A stretch of DNA of 64,000 nt. It comes from Phycisphaerales bacterium UBA3190 (GTDB taxonomy: Bacteria; Planctomycetota; Phycisphaerae; Phycisphaerales; UBA1924). Within the stretch, counting starts at the first letter, position 1. Every line of letters begins with the position of its first letter. Shown in pieces: positions 27,427-34,456 of this stretch. The notes below the pieces were generated by a model that was given only the letters and a program-made list of their open reading frames with translations, did not search any database and was not told where the DNA came from. The stretch covers positions 14,484 to 78,483 of the forward strand of contig DEXG01000034.1 of the NCBI GenBank assembly GCA_002364005.1, given 5' to 3'. A program made the position numbers and the translations under genes.

Positions 27427-27501
27427 CGAATCGCTTGGTGGGGCGAGCGCCCCGGGGAAACGCCGGGCATGACTCTCGTCACGCACGGCGGGTGGGTGGG
27501 T

Positions 27502-29046
27502 TTAGTCGTTCTCGCCGTCGGTCGGGACCGTGGCGAAGGAGCTGGCGATATCAGGCATCGTGACGCTGGCGGCACGGATTGCCGGTGAGAGTTCCATCGA
27601 CCAGAGATGGTCCTGACCATCCATATTCGACACGAAGAAGATGTCGTTGTTGCGCCCCCAGACCGGCATAAGGTCGATCGTGTCGCCGTCGGTCAGCTTG
27701 ATTTTGCCCGTGCCCTCGGTCGAAACCATCCAGATTGTGGACGATTCGGGCCTGGCGCTGCCGCCCTGCGACCAGGACTGGGAGTTGGGGACCGCGGCGA
27801 ATGTGATGAACTTGCCGTCGGGCGACCACGAGGGGTTGATCAGGGCCTGATTGGGGCCCGCGGCGATCTCGGTCTCGCGACCGGCGGTGCCGGGGATCGG
27901 GTTATAGTCGAGGGTCCAGACCGAGAAGGCCCGGTCGCCACGCTCGCGTGAACGCTGGAACAGGATCTGGTCGGCACCGGCGATCCCGGTTCCCGGCGTC
28001 GGGCACCACTCGGGGAAGAGCCCGAAGCCCACAAACTGAGGTCCGGCGTCGCTCAGTACATCCTTGACCCAGATCTCCCAACGCCCGGACTGCTGACCGA
28101 GTCGGCAGAAGGCGACCTGGCGTCCATCGGGGGACCATGTCGGGTGCAGGTCGTGGGCGCTCTCGGCGGTGAGCTGGACGACCTTGCCGCCCTCGAATGG
28201 CATGATGAACAGGTCCCAGCTGCCGGTGCGGTCAGAGGCGAAGGCGATGTAGTTGCCGTCGGGTGAGACAGCGGGCATCACATCCTGTGCTGGGTCGTCG
28301 GTCAGGCGGGTAACCACCGAGCCGTTGTTCGACTTGAGGTAGATGTCCGCGGTGGGGCGGTGCTGGGTGCTGGCAAAGATCAGGTAGCGCCCATCGGGTG
28401 AGACGCTGGGATCGAAGTCCGAGCCCGCGTAGCTGCTGGTCACCTGACGCACATTGACCGTCGCACGCACGGCATCGCCGGTCGATTCGCTGGGCAGCTC
28501 GATGCCCATGGCGTTGGCGTAGACGAAAGCACTGATGTCGCCCGAGCGGAGGGCCGCGGGCGATTGGGTGCTGTCGCTGAAGTACGGATCACGCTCAACG
28601 GGCGTCGCGGCGTCGGCATTGCCCAGACGCATGTTCTGCTGCTCGGCGCTGCCGCCGAGGTTGTCGTCATTGAAGCCGACGGTGCTGTTGTTCTCGCTGC
28701 TGGCAACGGTGGTCGTGGTCTCGGGGGTGGTCGTGGCGGTGGGGACCGTCTCGGTTGTGGAAACGAACGAGCCGCGTCGACCCTCGGCGCTCATGGCGTC
28801 GATGCTGGCGCTGGCGTTGCTCTTGAGCGCGCCGCCGAGCTGGGGTTGTTCGTTGACGGACGCTTCATTCGCGACGAGGTAGCTGCTCGTGCGGGCCTGG
28901 GCGCGTTGGGACTCGATCTGCGATTGCTTGCTCTTGTTCCAGAACCCGGTTCGCTTGGCACCGCACGCGGGCAGGGCTGCCAGCGACCCGGCGCAGGCGA
29001 GCATCAGAACTGGACACAGCAACGAGCGACGATTCTTGGTGTTCAT
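27502..29046 (-). CDS. TolB-like beta-propeller lipoprotein
   Basis: The start at 29046 gives MNTKNRRSLLCPVLMLACAG with a lipobox around Cys28 (ALPAC); upstream in-frame sequence lacks similarity. The 514-residue protein has a variable Thr/Ser-rich N-terminal 150 residues. WD40-like/PD40 blades follow, each with an 'SPDG' turn: DPSVSPDGRYLIFAS, MPAVSPDGNYIAFASDR, HPTWSPDGRQVAFC and NPSWSPDGKFITFA. Such propellers occur in TolB and related periplasmic proteins that bind partners at the envelope. No tolA, tolQ, tolR or pal is nearby, so it is not clearly TolB itself. Confidence 0.8.
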   Translation of the reverse strand: MNTKNRRSLLCPVLMLACAGSLAALPACGAKRTGFWNKSKQSQIESQRAQARTSSYLVANEASVNEQPQLGGALKSNASASIDAMSAEGRRGSFVSTTETVPTATTTPETTTTVASSENNSTVGFNDDNLGGSAEQQNMRLGNADAATPVERDPYFSDSTQSPAALRSGDISAFVYANAMGIELPSESTGDAVRATVNVRQVTSSYAGSDFDPSVSPDGRYLIFASTQHRPTADIYLKSNNGSVVTRLTDDPAQDVMPAVSPDGNYIAFASDRTGSWDLFIMPFEGGKVVQLTAESAHDLHPTWSPDGRQVAFCRLGQQSGRWEIWVKDVLSDAGPQFVGFGLFPEWCPTPGTGIAGADQILFQRSRERGDRAFSVWTLDYNPIPGTAGRETEIAAGPNQALINPSWSPDGKFITFAAVPNSQSWSQGGSARPESSTIWMVSTEGTGKIKLTDGDTIDLMPVWGRNNDIFFVSNMDGQDHLWSMELSPAIRAASVTMPDIASSFATVPTDGEND

Positions 29047-29351
29047 AGTGGTACCTGAGTGATTCGATTGATGGCGCATGACGGCACTCCGCTGACGCAT
29101 GCCCTTGACGGGCTGCGTTGCTCCCCACGACCGGTGATTACACGCGGGGTGATCGTCTGTGGTCGGCGGGCTCCGCCCGGTCGAACCTGTTTGGGGCGTT
29201 CCGTGCCCGAATCCTTTGGGGCGTGGTGGGGAACGCCGGGCGTGCAATGCGGGGCTCCGCCCGCGGCCAAGCACGGCCCGTTCAAAGGCCCTTATCGGAC
29301 GACTCGCACGCCGGGCTTGAGACTCGATAACCCCGCCGGGACCATTCGGGC
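29047..29351. repeat. GC-rich intergenic region with short hairpin repeats
   Basis: No gene is seen between 29047 and 29461. Two near-identical hairpin cores containing GGGCTCCGCCC occur at about 29167 and 29254, and GGGGAACGCCGGGC at about 29229 recurs with one extra A in the other lipoprotein gap near 27455. The right edge holds a minus-strand terminator. The promoter of the propeller gene should be here but no convincing hexamers were found. Confidence 0.45.
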
Positions 29352-29390
29352 AAAAAAGAAGCCGGGCGGACCCCACCACAGATCCGCCCG
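29352..29390 (-). terminator. Rho-independent terminator for the small gene at 29462-29737
   Basis: On the minus strand CGGGCGGA (from 29390) pairs with TCCGCCCG (down to 29363) across a 12-base loop. A run of Ts (complement of the A-run 29352-29357) follows two bases further on. Confidence 0.75.
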
Positions 29391-29461
29391 ACAGGGAGAG
29401 CGTGCCATGCCATGCCCGGTCTGGGCAGCATCGACGCTCGGTATGCTGATGTCATAAACGG

Positions 29462-29737
29462 TTACGCGATGCGACGACGCACCATGATCGCCGGGGCATC
29501 GCCCGGGCGGTCCCATCGCGCCTCTCGACCACGCGGCTGCTGGGAGGCAAGCAGGTGATCGAGGTACTTGTCGAGCGATTCACGCTTGAACTGGGAAAGG
29601 TAGTCCACCGTTGCCGATCGGTTGATCGAGATGATCTGGTCGACCACCTGCTCGACTGAGAGCTGGGCTCGGGGGGCCTCGCTGCGTTCGAGATCGCGGG
29701 TCGCGGTACTGCGTGACCAGGAAAAGAGATCGGTCAT
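29462..29737 (-). CDS. Small hypothetical protein
   Basis: The 91-residue product is not recognised. It starts MTDLFSWSRSTATRDLERSE at ATG 29737, with ACGGAGA upstream, and contains a helical segment (EQVVDQIISINRSATVDYL, then FKRESLDKYLDHLLASQ), ending in a basic tail (MVRRRIA). It looks like a single helical soluble unit. It has its own terminator, so it is probably monocistronic. Confidence 0.6.
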   Translation of the reverse strand: MTDLFSWSRSTATRDLERSEAPRAQLSVEQVVDQIISINRSATVDYLSQFKRESLDKYLDHLLASQQPRGREARWDRPGDAPAIMVRRRIA

Positions 29738-29929
29738 GGTTGAGTCTCCGTACTCATTCGTTCGCACCCAGTCAGCAGCCTTGCTTCCTTACGGGTGCCC
29801 GCTCGATATCGGGAGCTTTCTGCGCATCGAGCGAACAGATAACCGCGCCGGACCATGCACCACGCAAGAATTGTGCCTTGCAAGCGCAGGTTTGGCCTGT
29901 CCGACGCCACGCCGGTCTAGTGTTTGGAT

Positions 29930-30592
29930 ATGGCGATTATCCTCGATCCACAACAACACCAGTATCTCCGCCAGGGCACCCATGAGCCCTACGCGGTCGA
30001 TGCGGGCGTGTCGATGACCCAGTGGGTCGATGGGCCCACTTCAACCGGGGATGTCGAACGCGTGATCGTGCACGACCGTCTCGGACATCGCGGGGACAAC
30101 CCGGACCAAGACGCACAGTCGTGGCTGCAGAGCTGGAGCCAGTCCGGCTGGGAGCAGTTTGATCGTCTGCACGAGCAGGCCCGCACCGTGGCCCAATCGC
30201 TGGGGGCCGAACTGCTTCTGTGCCCCAACAGCGCCGGCATGCTCAGCGATGCCGTTTGCACCCTCAACTGGGTGGCACGCGGCGGGGGGCAGCAGGCACG
30301 ACTCATGCTCGACCCGATGGGATGGGTTGTCGAATCTATGAGCCGGGACCTGCCCGATCATCTGGACCGCATCGCGGCACTCTGTGTCGAGATGATCGAG
30401 CACGATCGAGTTGCGTGCGTGCTGGTCCGGTCCAGCGCGGGCGAGGGGATGGATCCCGTGTCCCTGGGGGCGGGGGATGTCGATCCCGGGATGCTGGTTG
30501 AGCGGCTCGGGCCGCTGCTGACCCGGGCACCCGAGATCGCGGTGCTCGAGGAGACCGATCTGGGGCTGTTGGAAGCCGTCGAACCCCGCTGA
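29930..30592 (+). CDS. Hypothetical soluble protein
   Basis: The product of about 220 residues is not recognised with certainty. Alternating strands and helices (AQSLGAELLLCPNSAGML, QQARLMLDPMGWVVESMSRD, LLTRAPEIAVLEETDLG) would suit an alpha/beta or TIM-barrel fold, such as distant sugar-phosphate-isomerase-like proteins, but no catalytic motif is clear. ATG 29930 is preceded two codons earlier by an in-frame TTG, and no strong ribosome site is visible for either. nuoC follows 78 bases later on the same strand. Confidence 0.6.
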   Translation: MAIILDPQQHQYLRQGTHEPYAVDAGVSMTQWVDGPTSTGDVERVIVHDRLGHRGDNPDQDAQSWLQSWSQSGWEQFDRLHEQARTVAQSLGAELLLCPNSAGMLSDAVCTLNWVARGGGQQARLMLDPMGWVVESMSRDLPDHLDRIAALCVEMIEHDRVACVLVRSSAGEGMDPVSLGAGDVDPGMLVERLGPLLTRAPEIAVLEETDLGLLEAVEPR

Positions 30593-30670
30593 TTCGGGAT
30601 CAGAATCGTGTGCCCGGCTACCATTGGGCACCAGGGCACGAACGCCATCACGGACGAAGCGAGGAGCATC

Positions 30671-31234
30671 ATGGCCAAAGGCGCAAACAGCACGATCAAC
30701 CACCCGACCTTTGCGCGTGTGAAGGGGGCTTTCCCCAACGCGAAGCTGCGTGCCAGCGAGTTCCGCGAGCAGCCCACGCTGGTCGTCGAGCCCAGCGACC
30801 TTCACGCGATCATGAAGTTCCTGCGTGACGACGAGGAGTGTCAGTACAACTTCCTGAGCGATGTCGTCGGCATCGACTATCTGAACTACCCCGCCAAGAT
30901 GCCCGGCCGCTTCGCGGTGGTTTACAACCTCTGTGCCTACAGCCGCGATGATCGTTTCTTTGTCAAGGTCTTCCTTGATCCGTCACTGCCTACCGATGGC
31001 ATCGAGAACGACCCGGCGCTGGTTGTCGATTCGGTCTGCGACCTCTGGCCCGGTGCCGAGTGGACCGAGCGAGAAGTGTTCGACATGTTCGGGATCCGGT
31101 TCGCCAACCACCCCGACCTGCGACGCATCCTGCTCTGGGAAGATTACCCGGCGCACCCGCTCCGCAAGGACTACCCGCTGCGTGGTCGTGGCGAGCGTGA
31201 GTCGTACCGCGTGGTTGACCGCACCAGCTCGTAA
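30671..31234 (+). CDS. nuoC: NADH-quinone oxidoreductase subunit C (NuoC)
   Basis: ATG 30671 has GAGGAG just upstream. The 187-residue protein contains the 30-kDa subunit signature: ECQYNFLSDVVGIDYLNYP, LWPGAEWTEREVFDMFGIRF and HPDLRRILLWEDYPAHPLRKD. NuoC is part of the peripheral arm of complex I, next to NuoD. No other nuo gene occurs in the window, so this copy is isolated from the rest of the complex. The protein itself looks complete and conserved. Confidence 0.93.
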   Translation: MAKGANSTINHPTFARVKGAFPNAKLRASEFREQPTLVVEPSDLHAIMKFLRDDEECQYNFLSDVVGIDYLNYPAKMPGRFAVVYNLCAYSRDDRFFVKVFLDPSLPTDGIENDPALVVDSVCDLWPGAEWTEREVFDMFGIRFANHPDLRRILLWEDYPAHPLRKDYPLRGRGERESYRVVDRTSS

Positions 31235-31268
31235 TCTCAGCGCATGACCATCACGGATGAGCAGTGGT

Positions 31269-31285
31269 ACCCCGTAGCCCGGGGT
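31269..31285. terminator. Hairpin at the nuoC / hydrolase convergence
   Basis: ACCCCG (31269-31274) pairs with CGGGGT (31280-31285); flanking GGT/ACC can extend it. It lies between two convergent stops and could end transcription from either side, but T-tracts are poor. Confidence 0.35.
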
Positions 31286-31286
31286 G

Positions 31287-32777
31287 TTACCTGATGGGCT
31301 TGTCTTTGTATGGCAACTCATCGGGAACCACGAACACCGGCGTGGTGAAGGTCACCGATTCCTGCTGCCCACGCACCGGGAAGATCGCCTCGATGAAATA
31401 CGCGCGGAAGCCCCGCTCGGGCATGTCGATCATGCCCGCGGCCCGGTTGTCGCTCGTCGGAGTCAGCGGGGTTGGAACCCATGCGTTCCCAATCGTGGAC
31501 TGACGGAAGTCGCGCCCGTCGGGGTTGTACGCCTGCCAGAGCGTGACCCGTGTGGGGCGGGTGTCGCACTTGACGCTCAGATGGGCGTGGCGGCTGGTGC
31601 CCCGCGCTCGTTTCTCAGGCAGATCGATCTCAATGGCATGGGTCCAGCTCAGCTTGGGCAGCTTGCGATCGTTTTCGACGGCTTTGTAGAACCCCACGAG
31701 CGATTCTGTGGCGCTCTGGTGCCCTTGTGGCTGAGCGTCGCCGTCGAAATCGAGGTCGTGATCGGTGTTGGGCATGTAGCGGAGACGCGTCTCTCCCGGG
31801 AGATGGTCGAGATACAGCGAGGTCGAGTCGGGAAGGAAGTACTGATCGCCCGCGGAGTTGAGCAGGAACTTGGGCATCGTGAAGCGTTCGCGGTACAGGT
31901 ACGGGTCGACATTGTTGCGGACCAGGTTCCCGCGACGGGTCTCGAACGCTTTGAAGAGGTCGCGGCTCGTATAGTCGGCGATCGCGGGCGACCAATGCCC
32001 GTAGGCACCCCAGTGATGCTGGAGCGTTTCGGGCATGTTGAAGGTATCGATCACGATGGGCATGATGGCCCGGATGCGATCGTCCGTGGCGGCGGTGAGC
32101 CAGGTGGTCCAGCCACGCTTTGAAGCACCCGTGACGACGAAGTCATCGATCTGGATCGATCCGGCTTCTTCCGTGTTGAGAAATGCCTGCGTCGCATCCA
32201 TCGCGGCGATGGCCGACTTCACCATCGCGGTCTGCACCACCCAGTCCGGGTCACGCTCGTCGATCGCGCGCACCCACGATTGCGCGATCAGATCATCTTC
32301 GTACCGCCTTTGCGTCCCCTGCGGGTCATCGCGGTCGATGATCGCCAGTGGCTGGTTTGGGACATTGGGCAGCAGCACGCAGACCGACCCGGTCGCCTCG
32401 GCGAGCTGGAGCAGGGTCGCGTCGAGCGGGCCGTCGCTTTGGTCCTTTCGGCTTCCCCCTGAAATGAGCAGCATCGCGGTTTGCCCGGTTGCCTGCTTCG
32501 GGCAGACGATCTGGAGGTTGTGTGTCCACAGCGGGTGCGAGACTTCCTCGGCGTTTCGCCAGGTCTGGCTGTGGAGTTCAAGGGTGTAGCCGACCGCATG
32601 ATCCCCCAGATCGTGGGTCTTGGCGAGTCTGAAGCTGAAGTCCTCATCGGGGGATTGGGTGACCCGATCGAGGTAGGACATCCTCGGCGAACGATGGAGA
32701 TCCCGGTGAGAGCGGAACCCGCACCCGGTGAACAGAGACACGGTGACGATTGAGAAACAGATGATGTGGAGGCGCAT
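31287..32777 (-). CDS. PqaA-type (PhoPQ-activated pathogenicity-related) lipoprotein hydrolase
   Basis: The 496-residue protein has a lipoprotein signal (SLFTGC, Cys19). The body resembles the PhoPQ-activated pathogenicity-related family, an alpha/beta hydrolase-like group: HNLQIVCPKQ, LLISGGSRKD, the nucleophile elbow TGASKRGWTTW (Ser219), IMPIVIDTFNM, and FLLNSAGDQYFLPDS, TDHDLD for the Asp/His region. Substrate is unknown in the family. It is divergent from the TPR-YggX gene and has its own promoter region in the 163-base gap. Confidence 0.85.
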   Translation of the reverse strand: MRLHIICFSIVTVSLFTGCGFRSHRDLHRSPRMSYLDRVTQSPDEDFSFRLAKTHDLGDHAVGYTLELHSQTWRNAEEVSHPLWTHNLQIVCPKQATGQTAMLLISGGSRKDQSDGPLDATLLQLAEATGSVCVLLPNVPNQPLAIIDRDDPQGTQRRYEDDLIAQSWVRAIDERDPDWVVQTAMVKSAIAAMDATQAFLNTEEAGSIQIDDFVVTGASKRGWTTWLTAATDDRIRAIMPIVIDTFNMPETLQHHWGAYGHWSPAIADYTSRDLFKAFETRRGNLVRNNVDPYLYRERFTMPKFLLNSAGDQYFLPDSTSLYLDHLPGETRLRYMPNTDHDLDFDGDAQPQGHQSATESLVGFYKAVENDRKLPKLSWTHAIEIDLPEKRARGTSRHAHLSVKCDTRPTRVTLWQAYNPDGRDFRQSTIGNAWVPTPLTPTSDNRAAGMIDMPERGFRAYFIEAIFPVRGQQESVTFTTPVFVVPDELPYKDKPIR

Positions 32778-32940
32778 ACCACATCATGGAGGATTGGGTC
32801 ACGGCGTGCATCTCATGATGCGTCAATACTGTGTAAACATTTCGATCAGCCCGCCTGAAGTGGTGGGGCGAGATTCGGGGTCAGGGCAGGCGAAGGGTCT
32901 AGGATTCGTGCAGAAATACCAGCCCAAAGGATGAGCATCC

Positions 32941-33681
32941 ATGGATCCCAAGACCCGAATCACCCAGTTCCAGCGTCTGATCGCTGATGATCCCAATAAC
33001 GACATGGCCTACTTCTCGCTGGGCAACGCGCTGCTGCAGAACGAGCAGTATGAAGAGGCGGGCGATACCTTCGCCAAGTGTGCCCAGATCAACGAGGCGA
33101 TGACCAAGGCCTACCAGCTCGCGGGCGACGCGTACATCAAGGCCGGCCGGGTCGATCAGGCCAAGGTGGTCCTGACCAAGGGCTACATCGAGGCGACGAC
33201 GCGGGGCGATCTGATGCCCAAGAACGCGATCGCCGACATGCTCGCATCGATCAACGAGCCCCTGCCCGAGGTCAAGAACGAGACACCCAAGCCCGAAGCC
33301 CCCGTCGAGCCCGAGGGGGATTTCCTCTGCCAGAAGACCAAGCAGCGGGGCACCCAGCTCCCTCGCCCGCCGTTCAAGAACGGTGTCGGGAACTGGATCT
33401 ACGAGAATATCTCCAAGCAGACCTTTGATGAGTGGATCGGCATGGGCACCAAGGTCATCAACGAGCTCCGCCTCGACCTGTCCCGCGACGAGCACGACGC
33501 GGTCTACGACTACGCCATGCGGGTCTTTCTGGGCATCAACGATGAGATCTATGAGCAGGTGATGGGCCGCAAGCCCGTCATGCCCGACGGGCAGTTCCGG
33601 ACCGTGATCGACGAGATCATGAGCAAGGGCGGGCACCTGGAGAGCTACCAGGGCAACATGCACACCCAGGTCGAGGACTGA
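32941..33681 (+). CDS. TPR protein fused to a YggX-like Fe(II)-trafficking domain
   Basis: Of 246 residues, about 1-105 form tetratricopeptide-type helices (DMAYFSLGNALLQNEQYEEA, KAYQLAGDAYIKAGRVDQA). After a Pro/Glu linker, residues 128-200 match YggX: a Cys near the start (FLCQKTKQRG, Cys130), GVGNWIYENISKQTFDEWI, then TKVINELRLDLSRDEHDAV. YggX is normally a free ~90-residue protein thought to protect or deliver iron and Fe-S clusters. The fusion adds a protein-binding platform. The YggX match is by motif spacing (Cys, G-x-IY-x-x-ISK, W, INE, L, EH). Confidence 0.8.
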   Translation: MDPKTRITQFQRLIADDPNNDMAYFSLGNALLQNEQYEEAGDTFAKCAQINEAMTKAYQLAGDAYIKAGRVDQAKVVLTKGYIEATTRGDLMPKNAIADMLASINEPLPEVKNETPKPEAPVEPEGDFLCQKTKQRGTQLPRPPFKNGVGNWIYENISKQTFDEWIGMGTKVINELRLDLSRDEHDAVYDYAMRVFLGINDEIYEQVMGRKPVMPDGQFRTVIDEIMSKGGHLESYQGNMHTQVED

Positions 33682-33721
33682 GCTGCCCGCCCGGGCATCG
33701 ATTGAGGCCCTTTCTGGAGCT

Positions 33722-33794
33722 TCTGCGGGGGAATTGAACCCGGGACTTTGATTGGCCTCTGTGATCGGACGGTCTATCATTCAACCACAGGCCC
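33722..33794 (-). pseudogene. Degenerate tRNA-like sequence
   Basis: Read on the minus strand this stretch keeps a tRNA D-arm (GGTTGAATGATAGACC) and T-loop block (CGGGTTCAATTCCC) at about the right distance. However, the anticodon stem does not pair, only three T-stem pairs form, and the acceptor ends do not match. It looks like a decayed tRNA gene and has no identifiable anticodon. It overlaps the rpsO promoter candidate on the other strand. Confidence 0.45.
33752..33780 (+). promoter_or_regulatory. Candidate promoter for rpsO
   Basis: TTGGCC (33752-33757), a 17-base spacer, and TATCAT (33775-33780) give a good sigma-70-type promoter about 100 bases before the rpsO start. It lies inside the tRNA-like relic on the opposite strand. 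Confidence 0.5.
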
Positions 33795-33880
33795 ACGAGG
33801 TGTGGGCTTGGTTACGCATCGGCGGCGATCGCGGTGGCAAACCCACTTCGACGCTCGCGACGGAAGGAAGAACAGAATCC

Positions 33881-34150
33881 ATGCCATTGCCAGCTGAACA
33901 AAAAGCACAGATCATCAAAGACTTCGCCCGCAAAGAGGGTGATTCGGGCAGCCCCGAGGTGCAGATCGCACTTCTCACCGCCCGCATCAAGCAGGTTGCG
34001 ACCCACCTCCGTGAGAACAAGGGTGATGTCCATAACCGCCGCGGTCTGGTGATGATGGTTTCGAAGCGCAACCGCCTGCTTCGCTACCTCTCGAAGAAAG
34101 ACCACAACGCGTACCTCGACACGATCAAGCGTCTGGGCCTGCGTAAGTAA
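33881..34150 (+). CDS. rpsO: 30S ribosomal protein S15
   Basis: ATG 33881 follows GGAAGGA and yields exactly 89 residues, the usual S15 length. It contains FARKEGDSGSPEVQIALLT, ATHLRENKGDVHNRRGL and KRNRLLRYLSKKDHNAYLD. Upstream in-frame codons are non-coding. S15 binds 16S rRNA early in assembly. rpsO followed by pnp is the classic bacterial order, here with a terminator and a 256-base gap between them. Confidence 0.98.
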   Translation: MPLPAEQKAQIIKDFARKEGDSGSPEVQIALLTARIKQVATHLRENKGDVHNRRGLVMMVSKRNRLLRYLSKKDHNAYLDTIKRLGLRK

Positions 34151-34164
34151 GAGACAAACCAATC

Positions 34165-34200
34165 GCCCCGCGTGTACGAGAGTGCACGCGGGGCTTTGTT
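34165..34200 (+). terminator. Rho-independent terminator after rpsO
   Basis: GCCCCGCGTG (34165-34174) pairs perfectly with CACGCGGGGC (34185-34194) and is followed by TTTGTT. Some read-through into pnp is possible, as in other bacteria. Confidence 0.85.
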
Positions 34201-34456
34201 GTAAGCGACCCGTTCCGAATCGGTCGCAGACAAACAAGACCCGGACCCATTGAGAGTGGCAGCAGACGCAGGGCAGTTCAGGATTTGAACGAAGTGCCTC
34301 CCGTCTTCTGCCTCTCAAATGCGTGAGGATGGGTTCCCAATGCTGGCGATGCGTGCACCGATCGATCTCCGATCGGCTGTATTCATCAACCGCGGTGACC
34401 TCACGGCCGCATCAGGGCGCGACGATCGCGTCCCTATTTGGAAGGCAATGAAGAAC

